From Certhia americana (taxonomy: Eukaryota > Chordata > Aves > Passeriformes > Certhiidae), in the NCBI GenBank assembly GCA_018697195.1, contig CM031864.1, forward strand, positions 27,438,944 through 27,502,943: 64,000 nt of DNA, read 5' to 3'. The position numbers and the translations under genes are program-made. Shown here in pieces: positions 25,500 through 38,693 of the stretch. The first letter of the stretch is position 1. Every line of letters begins with the position of its first letter. The notes beneath the pieces are model-generated. The model made no database searches and was not told the DNA's origin. It was given only the letters and a program-made list of their open reading frames with translations.

Positions 25500-28400
25500 C
25501 ATTTTGCAGAGGTGATTTCAGAAAATGTCAAGACATCAAAACTTTTGTTAAGATATATGATCTTTTACATTTCCTTCTTTTATTTCCTGGGTACTTTTTA
25601 TTGGCTGATGTTCTTTCCAGTGATGGTCTTTCCAATTTGTGTTTTGCAAAGAGGGAGTTCATATCAATTTTTATTACTGCACTGCACACAGAATTATTAG
25701 GAGTGGTACTTGCAAGTAAAATTAGTGCCAGTGATGATTTTTTATTAAACTCCAGATAATGCACTATGTAATCTACTCTAGGTTTTGGTGCAGTATAAGC
25801 AATATTTTAAAAAATAGGTTTTATTCCAATCAATGTGAGAAGCAAACACATTCCAGACAATGGGAACAACAAATCCCAATTCAAGGACATCACAATAATT
25901 TAGAATTTCTGTGTTACAAGTTAATTATTTAGATAGAATGTGAATATGACTGACTAATAGTCTCTGCACCAAGACATGATTTTGATTGAATGGGCTACTC
26001 TTGGAATTCTTCCAGCATAAATTTTGAATTTTTCCCTTTTTATTTCTTTTGCCAAAAGTGTAGAAGCAAAACAAGGACCTGGAAAAGCTCCAAGTCCTTT
26101 GGGACACTCTAATGAATTATATGTATTAAAAATAGCTAGTTTTCTGTAGAAAAGCTTTAAGATGGGGCATAATAGTTTTGAGTATCAAGGAGAAGAAGCT
26201 CAACATCTGGAACACAGTGACTGGGAAAAGTCAAACTCTGTACATGAACTTATACCATATAACTTTTTTTTTTTTTTTTTTCCAGGAGGCCTTAACACTG
26301 CCTTGGAAGGAAAAAGACATTAATATCCATTTTACCAAGGAGCTGTATTTGTCTTAAACTGTGCTGTGAAGATCAATGGGAGTAGCAGTCTTTAGCTCAT
26401 ACTTACATTTAGCTCACATTTACAGAGTAAAAAAATAAGTCTGCTGAAACTGAAAGAGACTACCTGCTCTGATTTTTTCAAATGTAACTTCTTCTTTAAT
26501 GCAGAGGGATAACTGCTGCTTGGTATCAGGTGGAAACTTGGCAATAAAGACCTAGACAGCAATTATGAGACCTAAAGTGCTACTCAAAAATATTTTTTTT
26601 TTTTCCTGTCTTTGTCCAGTAGAGATCTTCTGCAAGTATGTTATAGTGTCAGACATTTATTCCTAGGTTTTCCAGTCATTCCCCCAAACGTCTCTTTTGG
26701 TTGGGTTTTGGTTGTTTCTACATTTTGGGAGGTTTTACCTTTGTGTTTGTAGAACAACACATCATATGTACAAGATGTGACCATGGTCCTGCTCCTGTCT
26801 CACTGCAGTAGACAACGGTAATATTAATAATTCCCTCTAATAATTCCCTGACCAAGATTGTTAGCTGTGTAGGGAGATTTCTGGAATTTTTCTCATGCCT
26901 TTTTTATTAGTTAAGTTGAATTCATCAAAACAGAGAAACTAAAAATTATGAGTATTGTGGGAGCCACAGTTTTCAATCATGTTTTGTTATTGGCATTGTT
27001 CATATTTACTTGTGAGACTGGGGCTTCTGATTTATTGGGGGAATTCAAATTTTCCATGCTACAGAGATCAGGGCACTTGGTAGGTAAGAGGGATATCCTG
27101 TAGGTAATCCAAGTCCTAATGGACTTCTGTGCATGTGTAATGAATCTGAGAGCTTAAAGTTACTTCCAGAACAGCCAACAGGAGCCAGTGGCCTCATCCT
27201 TGATGGCTTCAATTCAATATTCCCTGTGGAACTGGGACATTTGAAGTTTTGAATCTAAGTTATTTTACTGTGAAAAGAGACCAGCTTTGATTCTGATTCT
27301 GGGGGAAACAGAGTACAAGAACACTGAGAAGAAGCATAAGCAAAATAGTAGAAAATCTAGGAGTGCAATTTTCCTGTATTTCAGCTTACTCACTTGCAAT
27401 TATCTTGGCCTGTGATCCATAGATATAATTCACAGCTGAACATCTATCACAGAATATGTTTTAGGTTTTTTTTACAAAGACATGAGATTTTAAAAATTAA
27501 ATTAATAATTTTAAATACTCAGGGCCATTCTTCTATAGGTATTTTTGGTTGGTTGGTTGATTTGGTTTTTTCAGCAACATGTGTTCAAATCTTGCTTGTT
27601 TCATGCTTATGCCCAAAAGAATACATAATAACCATGGAGTTTCTCCTGTATAGGAGTTAGTACAAATTCTAGGATTTAAAATTATGACAAAGCAGGTGAA
27701 CAGTGGAAGAACTCAATAAACTCAATAAACATGTCATGGAAGATAGTGTAACTATGAGGGAAGTTTATAAAACGAGTTATAGTACATAATAAAGAAAAAT
27801 AAACCTGAATTCATGAAAAGTAGAACATGAGAAAAAAGACTGAATCCATTGAACTGTACAAGACAATAGAATAGTGTCACCTAGATCAATGATACTCTGT
27901 AGGAAAAAACCCAACAATTACTCCAGAAAAATTGGAAATATTATAAGTTTGGGGATATTTTTGAGGACAAAATAAAAAAAGACCTGACAGGATACTGGTC
28001 ACATTCTAAATGAGTGTACTGAATGTGAAAGGAGATATGAGCAAAGAAAATAAACATGATTTTCTGTGATAACTACAATAAAACATAATGATAAGGGTAC
28101 TCCTGTTTCCTCTATACTAGACTCTAAGAACTATTCTGTAGGAAAAAATGTTAAGATCATCACTCAAGGAGCTATCAGAAAAATGAAAACACTACTGCTT
28201 TAGCAGGTTTTAACAATGTATTATACTTATTTTTCTTGAGAATAGCTTCAGACATAAATATTAAAAACTCATTACATTTCCAAATACATCTAACAATAAG
28301 GAAACAAAAAGAAATTTCAACATTTACATGAAAAACTTAGTGTTTTGATAGAACAATTGGTGAGTTAATGACTAACGAATAATTAAACATCTCTGACAAC

Positions 28401-28650
28401 ATATTAATGGTCCATGACTTTGCCGTAGGCTACACTTCAGTGTAGATTAGATTGCAAATGATTTAGAGGTGCTGATCTAATATTATTAATTTCTTCAAAC
28501 TTCTTAAGGCACAGATGTTCTTGGGAATTCTTGCTGTATAAAACATTCCACAGCAAAATTAACAGTAGTAATTCATGATATGCTTGACATTCCTGAGTTT
28601 TGAGGAAAGTCTGACTTAGCAAAGGGCTGAACATAACTTTTCCTGTTTAT
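25500..28650. other. Non-coding spacer
   Basis: AT-rich with homopolymer T runs (for example near 26263-26282 and 26590-26603) and a short GGTT repeat near 27548. No recognisable genes or elements. Confidence 0.5.
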
Positions 28651-28654
28651 TGCA

Positions 28655-28842
28655 GTGAAGCCTTGGCACAGGGTGCCCAGAGAAGCTGTGGCTGCCCCTG
28701 AATGCCTGGAAGTCCAAGGCCAGGTTGGACGGGGCTTGGAGTAACCTGGGATAGTGGAAGGTGTCCCTGCCCCTGGAAGGGGGTGGGATTGGATGGGCTT
28801 TAAGGTCCCTTCCAGCCCAGACCATTCTGGGATACCATGACT
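28655..28842 (+). mobile_element. CR1 LINE 3'-end fragment
   Basis: The sense CR1 landmarks are clear: CAGAGAAGCTGTGGCTGCCC, CAAGGCCAGGTTGGACGGGG, GGAAGGTGTCCCTGCCCCTG, TTTAAGGTCCCTTCCAGCCC, and the tail ACCATTCTGGGATACC. It looks comparatively well preserved. Confidence 0.88.
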
Positions 28843-31513
28843 TTAATATTAATTAGATCACAGTCTTTTTGAAAGAGTTTGTTCAAAATATACGTGTATT
28901 ACATCATTGTTTTACTACTCTGATTGCTGAAATTATGATTTAAATTCTAATGTCTGGTCTTGCAAGACGTCATCTGACAGTGGGCATGTCAACACAAATA
29001 AAAACCCAAGCAAACAAAATCCCAGACTGTTTCCCTAAAATACTAATCTTCTAAATTATTTCACTAGTGTAAGTTTCTTATGGTTCAGGCATGTTTTTCA
29101 TCTAGAAGATCTATTTTTAATTCTCCAGTCCTCTGGAACTGCAGTTTAGGTTGGATTTTCCACCATTAAGGATTAAACAAAATTTTGTTTATTAAATAGC
29201 TGCTTTATGTTCTTATTTTGATCCAAATAATCCATACCCATTTTCAAGGATGAACACATGATGAAATAAAGGACATACCTAAGAATGAATTTCCAAAGTT
29301 CTTATTATTTAAGAGTCTGCTAAAATGGTTGCCAAAATATTAGTTGAGTACTGTAGGTTTATACAGAAAAAGAATGTATGTAATTCTCTGTCAAAACTTG
29401 TTAGTCAGCCTGATCCTCTAATTGCATAAATAAAAAGGGGAACAAACCAGCAGTGTTTACATTCCAATGTGTACATATGTAAAATGATTACTTGATTTTC
29501 TGTGAGTATGCTATGAAAATTAAAGCAGGGCTGTTGCATGATGAGAATTACAGACAAAAAAATATTTCCTTCACTGGAAGCTGAAATCAGTCATTATTTG
29601 ACAGAAAGAATTCATTGCCTCACTGATTTGTTCCCCTACACTTAATAGCACCCTTCTAACTTAAATCACATCCAAGTAATAAATTTATGGATTGAATCCC
29701 AGCAAGTGAAAACTGAGTTGGTTCTTCTGAATTCAAAGATATTTAAGTTCATGCAAATAGAAAATCAGTTTGTGATTCATCAGATTAATTTACATATGCA
29801 GGATGTACCTTCTTTCATCCCTAATAACGAGTCCAAGGCTTTTATGTAATTTATAAGGTGGCTGATCTTTAAAATCTTTTCTTAATCAGCATTCAGGTAC
29901 AAGGAGGAGGCAGACTGTATGTTCTCCAAGTGGTAATTCCCAGGTGCAAAGTGGGAAAACTCTAAAGACCACAAAATCAGACAAAGTTTCATGAACATGT
30001 CTTGCCTGCTGTGTCTCTTACTACTCTTTACACTATTTACTCTATTTATTCAGTGCACACAGATCAATGATACAGCTTGCCCTGGGGTGGGAAATAGAAT
30101 ATAAAAGGGAGAGTAACCTGTAATTTTGATATCATTGCTTCTACAGTCAAATAGCCCTGCCTCACACTTCACTCAGTGGGGACAACAGGCCAACTGAAGT
30201 AAGAATAATCAGGCAGAAAATGCTAGAAGGAGGAAAAATCCAAGCTTCTGTGGGTTCAAGTCTTTAACAAGAAATTGCACAGCTCATGAAGTTTCACAGG
30301 GAATCAATTAACAAATCAAGAAGCAAAGAAAATAAAATCCCACAGAAAGGAAAAAACTCAGGATCTTCTTGGCTTTTATTTCTTTTCAGATTTTGTCTTA
30401 TTCTTTAATAAGGATCTGAGAGTCAGAATTTTATAGGGTTTCTAAGAGAGGAGAACTAAGCATCAGGAACAAATCACTAAAGTCATACAGCTGTGATGAT
30501 TTCCTCCCACTCTCAGCAACCTCTGGGGAAAATCATAGGACAGACAAAATAACCATCTATCTTCTATTCTTAGTTTCCAATGCTTTTTGGTCTTGTTTTC
30601 CACCAGATTCCTTTTAATGAGCTCTACCTTTTGACTAAGCTTTTATTGGAATGCACTTTCGATGTTATTGTAGACTTAATAAAATTTTTTTTAAATTATG
30701 ATTTTCACAGTGAACTCACCATTTATTCAAGAGCCTCTTTCAGCCAGAGGTTTTTCTTGCCTCTTTTTGTTAATAACTTCAGTAGATTTTGATAAAGGAT
30801 TTTGGGGAATAGCAAGGACAATAAAATTGAGTATTTAGCCTGAGCTACAGCTCTGTGAAGCCAGGGTGTCCTCTAAACACTCCATCAAGGAGAGAGGATT
30901 ACGCTCGATTTTAGTTGCAGAAGAGCATTGCACTTCCAGTTTGATAAGCTTTGCTTAGGCAAAAAAGAAATTTGCTGAATGGTCATTGATGGAAAACAGT
31001 TTTGATTCATATGAATAATAATGTCACACCTTAAAAAATGTTAGAATAATTTATGCATGGAATAATATTAGATCCGTGGAAAGCAATATTGCAATATACC
31101 AAGTATTTGGAAAATGAAGGGTTTAGTTTCTTTAATTCAATATCTGTAGAATGTAATTATTATTTCTCATTCTTAGAATCAGTTTTTTCACATACTAGAG
31201 TGTAAATTCACCATGTGTTCCTCCTGCAGGTTAAATCAATTCTCATAGATTTGTGATGTTTACATTAAAATGATGGAGATCAAATCCATCCAGAAAACAG
31301 TGAACTAGTTTACTACCTCATACAACATTCAAGTGAAATGTGAACTTTGGTTATGTTCCGTCTCATTTTCTAGCAATGTGGATTACATTTGAAATTGCAG
31401 AAATCCCTAGGACAAAGCAGAAAGGGGATTTTTCTAATCCCCAAAGTCAGATTTGTTCCATTCTGCAGAAAATGCAATGTACTAAATACACAAAGCATAT
31501 AAATAGACATCTT
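28843..31513. other. Non-coding spacer
   Basis: AT-rich sequence in which I recognise no exon, RNA gene or repeat family. Confidence 0.45.
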
Positions 31514-32060
31514 TGTCTTGGGTTGCAGTGCAAGATGTAACCAGAAGTGTGTATTCTATCACCATCTGTTGAAACTCGGGCAGGGGTGGGGTAACCCTCT
31601 ATCAATAAGCCAGCTATTAAAAGAACAGCTGGGGCAGTTTTCTTTATCTCTTCCACAACCCACACTCCCTCCAGGGAAATATCTTCTGCTAATGGGTCAT
31701 TGAGTCTCACTGATAAACTTACATCATCTCATTGAGAAATGTTCCATCCAGGTGGAGGAACCAAGCATTCCTACCTGGATAAACATCTGAGACTTGGAAG
31801 ACCAAGCAGCCTTTTTCACTACATTCTCAGAGGATAACCAGCCCCATCGATCACCACTGGACATTCAGAGGAAAACTCCACCTTTCTACAGGATCATTGC
31901 TTCAACAGAGCCACATCTGCCACTTCAGGAGGACTGCAGCCACCATTTAATTGGACTACTACCAACACCCTGACCCACAGGGTGTCAGGTTGTATTCTGC
32001 CTCTGTCAGTGGGTTTGTTTTTTCTTGTAATACTGCATGTTTTGTTTTGGTTTAATACCA
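31514..32060 (+). mobile_element. ERVL-type solo LTR
   Basis: The sequence begins TGTCTTGGGTTGCAGTGCAA. It contains the familiar avian LTR blocks ATTCTATCACCATCTGTTGA, CACAACCCACACTCCCTCCA, GATCACCACTGGACATTCAG and CACCCTGACCCACAGGGTGT, and then a T-rich 3' part. The right end is approximate. No internal region is linked. Identification is from memory of the repeat. Confidence 0.72.
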
Positions 32061-32069
32061 ATATAATAT

Positions 32070-32165
32070 ATTAATAGAATATAAATATTTTATACAAATA
32101 AAATAGTTATATATATATATATAATATTTATATACATAAAATATATTTTAAAATTCTAAATATAC
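32070..32165. repeat. AT-rich low-complexity tract
   Basis: ATATATATATATATAATATT-type sequence immediately after the LTR. No further signal. Confidence 0.7.
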
Positions 32166-33699
32166 ATAATGCTAAAAAAAAATCTGGTAATACCAGGAGA
32201 TGTAAGGAGCACATTCAAGCATCGTGGCTAGATGCATACTGTATGTGAAGGACATATGGCAGAACAATAAAAAAAGAGCTAACAGACTTCTTTATTTTGT
32301 AAAATATAAATTTCTACCTCCCTTCATAGCCAATTCTTGGGATATATTATTGCAATTATCTTTTTCTTTCTGAAGTCAAGCTTTTTCTGTCCTGAAGCTC
32401 TAAATCAGCACAGGGAATATAACTTGAAATAACGACAAGGTGTTAAAAATTCAGATTTTAATATAATTTGTCATAATTATAACATTTATTATAAATGTAA
32501 TGTATAAAGAATTATAATTTATGATTTAATATGTTTTGTTTTATTGAAGTAATAGATGGAATAATATCCTTCCTAGATATTGCTTTAGTGACACATTTAT
32601 ATATTCTTTTTAATATGCTGTTCTGTACCTCTAAAATATTAGAAAGAATGAAAAAGAGATCACAGAGAAAATTGGTCTTGTAAATAAGGTAATTACTTGA
32701 GTAAGGTAGAAAGAGAGAGGTGTAGATTTTAATTTGGTTTAAGTGCATGTAAACGAGTAAATGATCAGGATGTGAGCAATTACCATGCACAGAGATGTAT
32801 CTGTGTGTTGTTACCATTCTGAGTAAAGAATTTGAGTGTAGAATGCTGCCATCACTTCTCTTTCTGCTCTCTGTTTCAAAGCACAGCCTTTGAATTGAAG
32901 TCAATGCCTTCTTTTGATTTGGAAGAGCTCCTGTGACTGATATCAGTGGTGACATCTCACTGATTTGCATCGCACGGAAACCCCTCCATCTCAGACTTGG
33001 TTCCAATGCTTCCCACTGCTTATTCATTCATTTAAAAGGATGTGTACAACTTCAAATTCAAGGAAGCTTGCATTAGCAATTAATGGAAAAAATCAATGAG
33101 ATTTTAGGTAGATTAAAAGTCTTCTAATGATGAGTCCATGGAATGACATGTTTAGATTAATCACTATTAATAAAAGAGCTGCATTCGTGTTATCAGTTTG
33201 TGGCAATGTGATCTTATTGTGCAGTTAAAAACAAATGGTAACAATGGGTCCTGTTCTGTTATTAGAGAATAAATGTTGCTTTTTCAAATGGATACTGGAA
33301 AAATATTTTCAAAAAAAATTTACATAATTATTTAAACTATGCATTTTCCTGTATGAAAGTGTATACAGGGAGTCAAACATAATTTGTTTGCTGTTGTGGA
33401 ATGAAGCTGAAACCTTCTGAACCTTTTTGAAAGCAATTATCTACAGTTGTTGAAATTTTCAGTTTTAGGAAGAGTTACATAAATGGGTATAAAATTCCCC
33501 TTCAAATTCAAATGTCTGCATGATGCAGGAAGGGATATCAGTACGAAAACTGAACCTCACACTTACCAGAGACATATTGTTCTATTAAGTAGTTCTATCC
33601 TCCTTAGTAGTGTTATGTTCTGTGTTCAAAGAAGAGTATTCAGCCTTCTTGATAGCCCTGTAATGATCACAATACCTGCAGGAATGACCAACAGTTAAA

Positions 33700-33850
33700 G
33701 CAAATTATTGAGGGGAGTGCCCAAATGTCTCTTAAAAATGGACAGGTTTGATGTAACAACATCCTTGTTTGGAAGTCTGTTCCACTGTTTGACCACATTC
33801 TTTGGTGGTCTTTGTATAGTCCTTTTCAACAGACACCATCCTGTGATTCT
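33700..33850 (-). mobile_element. CR1-like fragment
   Basis: GGAAGTCTGTTCCACTGTTT followed by GACCACATTCTTTGG resembles antisense CR1. It is diverged and lies directly against a sense CR1 end. Confidence 0.45.
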
Positions 33851-33854
33851 GTGA

Positions 33855-33952
33855 GACAGATGTCCCTGACCCTGGTGGGGAGGGATGGAGAAGTTGGACT
33901 CGGTGATCTTTAAAGGTCACTGCCAACTAAAAGCATTCTATGCTTCTTAGAT
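33855..33952 (+). mobile_element. CR1 3'-end fragment
   Basis: AGTTGGACTCGGTGATCTTT, AAAGGTCACTGCCAACTAAA and GCATTCTATGCTTC make a short sense CR1 terminus. Confidence 0.6.
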
Positions 33953-34134
33953 TTGGCATACCTTCCTCCGGGAAGGCAGATAGTCAGCTCAGCTCAATCT
34001 TGTGGGAAAACTGGGATATTTTTCCATGCTACTCGCTTATGTTACTATGTCCCTATATGGTTTATACTCTGGAATTTAGTAGACTCATCTGAAATGTTAA
34101 GTAAAATCAGTGTTTCTCACTGTTTATAGAGAAA

Positions 34135-34865
34135 GGACAACATTTTTTCCTCCCTTCTCTCCTTCTTTCCTTCTTTCTGCACCTTCCTTCCTTCCAGGCC
34201 TTCCTTCCATGCCTTCCTTCCTTCTGCACCTTCCTTCCACGCCTTCCTTCCTTCCACACATACCTCTGCACATTCCTTCCTTCCTTCTGCACCTTCCTTC
34301 CTTCCTTCTGCACATACCTCTGCACATTCCTTCCTTCCTTTTGCATCTTCCTTCCACACCTTCCTTCCTTCCTTCTGCGCCATCCTTTCTTCGTTCCGTG
34401 CCTTCCTTCTGCACCTTCTTTCTGCGCCTTCCGCGCTTTCCTTCCTTCCTTCCTTCCACGCCTTCCTTCCTTCCTTCCGCTCANNNNNNNNNNTTCCTTC
34501 CTTCCCTTCTTCTTTCCTCCGTTCCTTCTGCACCTTCCTTCCTTTCTTCTGCACCTTCCTTCCTCGCCATCCTTCTGCGCCTTCCTTCCTGCATTCCTGC
34601 CTTCTTTCCTGCCTTCCTTCTGTGTCTTTCTTTCTTCCACGCCTTCCGCGCCTTCCTTCCTTCTGCACCTTCCGCGTCTTCCTTCCACACCTTCCTTCCG
34701 CACCTTTCTGCCTTCCTACCTACCTGACTGCCTGCCTGCCTAACTGACTGCCTCTTTGCCTTCCATGCCTTCCTTCCTTCCACGCCTTCCTTCTGCACCT
34801 TCCTTCAGCGCCTTCCTCCCTCCCTCCTTCCCTCCCTCTCTCTCTCCCTCCATCCCTCCCTCCCA
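34135..34865. repeat. CCTT-rich minisatellite with assembly gap
   Basis: About 730 bp of almost pure pyrimidine on +, built of CCTTCCTTCC runs broken by TGCACCTTCC or CACGCCTTCC spacers at irregular periods. Ten N lie at 34484-34493, so the true length is unknown. On the minus strand the periodicity keeps long frames open that would encode Arg/Lys/Glu/Gly repeats. This is a compositional artefact, not evidence of a protein. Confidence 0.92.
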
Positions 34866-36920
34866 TCTTTTGCATAGTTTCAGTAAAAACAAGCCTCAAT
34901 GAGTGGCTTGAAAAGTCTCTCTCCTGATCTTCCTGTTACCACACTGACATTCAACCTGTGAGAACAGTGGGTTAAGATTTGAGTGATAGCCACACAGAAC
35001 TGGTGGTGTGTGAGATGATGTTGATGAGACATCACAAATTTCTCTGTAAAAAGCTGTTTACTCACATGGAATATAATTCTTTTTATGTTCCTTTATTTTG
35101 TTTTATCACGGTCTAAATCACAGAAAATTAAATAGTCCTGTAGCTCTTATATTTGAAAGATATATAATAAAAAAATTCATATTATAAATATCTTCAGTTT
35201 TCAACCTGTCCATTGAAAGGAGAAATGGAAGAACTGCAGCTACAGGTTTTGTATATAGATGTGCTATTTATGAAAATACTCAGAATGTTTTGTTACTCAT
35301 CATTGCAACAAAAGAGACTTAGAAAGAAAATTGTATCCTATCTATAGATTTCAGCCTCCTTCTAGAAATACTCCAGCTAGTTATTACTGTGGTTCTTAGC
35401 TTAATTTTGTTCTCCCTCAGAAATCTGTTTTAAATTACATTTGTATTTCGTTTGTCAAGCAGCATCAGTTCTACAATGTGTACAGGTGAATATTGGCCTT
35501 GAGGTACCTGCACTTAGTGAATTAGATTAAATCTATGGGGTTTAGCTTATTTCTCATTCATAAATATCTTAATTCAGGTAAATTCCTTCCCTTTAATCCT
35601 GTCTCTACCAAATTCCTCATAATGGCATTTATGAAGAGTCTTAACATTGAGTGACAGGAACAAGAATTTCTTACATTTTACATACTAAAATTGTGAGAAT
35701 TGCTGCCTTTTCATCATTTCTTAGGCCTGTTGAGCAACGGAAGAGTAATATGGCACCTGTTAGGGGATGACTGAAAATAAGTTTCTGTGAAAAAAACTCT
35801 CCCAAGAGTTTTTTAAAAAGCTATGCAAGTCATATTGCATTGTTTTGTGGTTTCCTAAAAAGACTGTGCCACTGCCAGTTAATCATACTATAGGGAGTCC
35901 ATCAGGGAGGTGGTGAAGGCTTCTGCTATGAATCCATCCTCCAATGGTACTGAGAAATATGTATTTTTAAGTACCTTTTTAAGACACCTTTTTAATAACT
36001 ATACATTCTATTCCACAGTGCTTAATTTGGCAGGTATTTATGCTGACACCTAGAATCTGTGCATAGATGCAATGAAATTTTTAAGTGGGCAGAAATAATT
36101 GGATTTGGACTACTTTTCCTGCTGGCAGCAGCATGTACCACCCAGGTAAAGGGTATATCAGTTTTTGGTTCCAGATATCTTTATCTGAATGAACATGTTG
36201 GAATGGTTTTTGAGTAGAGAATCTCTCAGTCTTCTTATTTGCTTCCATGGTAATTAATTTAGAAAACACAACACATCACTTTAAGAAAAATATTTTTTTT
36301 TATGATTTTGAAATAAGCATTGGCATCTACTTTATTTCAAAAATATATTTTTATAAACTCTAATATTAAACTGTATTTGCAGTGAAACTGATTTGGACGT
36401 ATGTGGATGAGTAGGCTTTCTTTTAAAAAGGAACAATTGAAATTCTTGTATGCCCTAAAGACACCTAAAGAGTCAATGGAAGATTGAAAGCAAGGCAGTA
36501 AGTGTTCATGAGTACTGGTTCTTTGTAATGCTGTTTCTAAAAAAGCTAACACTGGAATTTATATTTTGGTGGCATCCCTCCCCACCATAACTGTGCTTAT
36601 GTCTTAAAAAATGCGATTTACATCAGAAATGTCTAAACCATCTTCTTGATATTGTTAATCAAAGAAATCTGACAACTGTTAATGGGCTTTTAGTAAATCA
36701 AGAAATTTTGTGGAAAATAAAACAAGCATTTAAATAAAAATTCTCCCTGAAAGTGATTTGCAAGGTTTTAAGTCTGGGAAACAAAACTCACTCACCCAGC
36801 TTCCTGGTGTCAGTTTGCAGGAGGCGTCTACCACTTCAAAGGCAGTCTGGTTTCTAGATGGTGCCAGCTTGGGTCTGGAGTCCATCCTCAACTGTGTGGA
36901 ATTTCAGCTGGCAGAAGCCC
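34866..36920. other. Non-coding spacer
   Basis: AT-rich sequence with no exon, RNA gene or repeat family that I can recognise. Confidence 0.45.
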
Positions 36921-36924
36921 ATTC

Positions 36925-37147
36925 TCAAGTCCAGGGACCGGGACACGAACAGGGTCCCTTTTCTCTGGAAACGAATCTCACCCATGTTGGGGTCAACGGG
37001 AGACAGACCACTCTCAATATGAGAGATCAGTAAGTCTCAACTTTATTCCGTTAGTTATGTCTTTTTATACAATTCATAATGAAGCTCATACGTAGTGCAA
37101 AAGCAAGCTAATCATTCGCTACTCACAGAAACGTTAACTCCTCCTAG
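36925..37147 (-). mobile_element. LTR fragment adjacent to the ERV block
   Basis: On the minus strand a TATA box (TATAAAAAG, + 37061-37070) is followed by AATAAA (+ 37042-37047) and then GC-richer sequence. This is an LTR arrangement. It abuts another LTR at 37148, so one element may have inserted beside or into the other. Confidence 0.5.
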
Positions 37148-37869
37148 TGTCTTGGTTTGGAAAGACAGGGGTGTCTGCTAGGAACCAAAAAAAAATGGAA
37201 ACTTCCCTTGGGGTTTGTAATAATTCCAAAATTGAAGGGGAGGTCTCAGGCAATGATAAGGAGGGTAGGAATAACAGTTCTTTACTAGTTAGTCTAACAA
37301 GGTAAATTAACAATAATAACTACAATATTGACAACAAACAGAACTAGAGAAGAAAAAGGGAAAAAAAACAACAACCCAGTTACAGTTTTCCTCTGGTAAC
37401 CCCTCACCCCCCTCAGTACCGTCACAAGCTAATACAGCTAGCAGCAGCTCTGGGAGGATGAGATGATTCCAAGGGTTTACAGTGGCTGGAGCTGTTGGAA
37501 AAGTGTCCCGGCTGGCAGGGGCTGCAGAAACACAGCGTGGGGAGACTTCGAGCAGAACTGAAGAAACCGTGGGTGCAGGGCAGGGAGGAAACGGGTTCCC
37601 AAAAATCCCGGGGGACACATGAAGAGATGGTGGTCCGACGGGGTTCCAGGTGAAGGAATGGTGAGAGCTCTCTGCCTCGGCGAGATGAGCAGCCCTGGCA
37701 GTTCCCCCAGAGCAGAAAACTGCCCCGAGCGAAGTGAAGTCAATGTCTCTGCGTAGCTGCTTTTTTTGTTTGGCCCTAAGCACCCATAAGTACTGAAAAG
37801 CACCCAGCCATTAGCTTCTTAGCAACTTCTGGGAAAAAATTCTATAAGAAATCAACCCAACCCCCAACA
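37148..37869 (-). mobile_element. 3' LTR of an ERVL-like element
   Basis: A 722-bp block begins TGTCTTGGTTTGG and ends CAACCCCCAACA, so it has TG...CA ends. On the minus strand it lies downstream of a polypurine tract and an integrase remnant, the position of a 3' LTR. Its sequence differs from the LTR at 38694-39318, so the two are not a pair. Confidence 0.75.
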
Positions 37870-37893
37870 TTATCCACCCCGAATTTTTTCCCA
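37870..37893 (-). other. Polypurine tract of the ERV
   Basis: On the minus strand GGGAAAAAATTCGGGGTGG and five further bases run directly into the LTR terminus at 37869. A purine-rich run at this point is the usual plus-strand primer site of a retroelement. Confidence 0.65.
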
Positions 37894-38006
37894 CCTCAAT
37901 ATGTTACATCAAATTTAAACTTTAAAATTATGTACATACATGCAATACCTTAATTATATATATATATACATGCAGCTACAGATACAGGCACAGTGTCATG
38001 AGTAGC

Positions 38007-38590
38007 TTACCCTAAAACAAGATCCCCTTGGGGTATGCATCGAGTCTCTCCATCCCTTTGCATTACCCACCAGGTGCAGCCTGGCCCTTGAGCAAAGACA
38101 ACTCCACGGATGGGCTTCTCTTTGCTGGAGGCAGAATTAACCCAAACCGTTTTTCCTAGCATACCTCTCATGTGTACCACTGGAACTTTATCTCCATCTG
38201 TTGTTCCCAAGGCTTCAGACTGGGCAGGGCCTGCTCGGTTAGTGGAACCTCGGGTGTTCACTAACCATGTAGCCTTTGCTAAATTAATCTCCCAGTTTTT
38301 GAAAGTCCCCCCACCAAGTGCCTTTAAGGTGGTTTTCAGCAGGCCATTGCACCGTTCAACTTTCCCAGCTGCTGGTGCATGGTAAGGAATATGTACACCC
38401 ACTCAATACTATGTTCTTTAGCCCAGGTGTTGATAAGGCTGTTTTTGAAATGAGTCCCATTGTCTGACTCAATCTTTTCAGGGGTACCATGCCTCCACAG
38501 GACCTGCTTTTCCAGGCCCAGGATGGTGTTCCGGGCAGTAGCATGAGGCACAGGGTAGGTCCTAAGAGACATTAGGAATTCAAAAAACAT
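38007..38590 (-). pseudogene. Endogenous retrovirus integrase remnant (ERVL-like pol)
   Basis: Two overlapping minus-strand frames (38590-38336 and 38402-38007) together read as the catalytic-core end and C-terminal part of a retroviral integrase. The first contains ESDNGTHFKN, which carries the second catalytic aspartate of the DDE triad. The second contains WEINLAKATWLVNTRGS and ends CIPQGDLVLG. The change of frame near 38336-38402 shows the gene is broken. The N-terminal zinc domain and the rest of pol and gag are absent. The overall pattern is closest to ERVL pol (judged from family memory). It is a dead copy with no host role indicated. Confidence 0.85.
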
Positions 38591-38670
38591 AGCTATTAAA
38601 CGTTTTATACTAACACAGAGTTATAGCAACCAAAATACAATCAGAACAGGTTTTTCCACTCTCTCAAAGC

Positions 38671-38688
38671 CCCACGGGTTGGGCACCA
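38671..38688 (-). other. Primer binding site, lysine-tRNA-like
   Basis: On the minus strand TGGTGCCCAACCCGTGGG lies 5 nt inside the LTR end at 38694. It resembles the complement of the lysine tRNA 3' end apart from two extra bases and one change. A Lys-type site is typical of ERVK (betaretrovirus-like) elements. Confidence 0.65.
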
Positions 38689-38693
38689 ATTCT

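Noticed and set aside
34107..34798. Long overlapping frames (up to 205 codons) rich in Lys/Glu/Arg/Gly or Pro/Ser/Phe
   Set aside because: They are the six-frame reading of a pyrimidine minisatellite, cross an N gap, occur on both strands, and lack any domain or splice context.
38007..38590. Treating the integrase frames as a functional domesticated gene
   Set aside because: The frame is broken, the N-terminal domain is missing, and the remnant sits between LTRs. Nothing indicates purifying selection.
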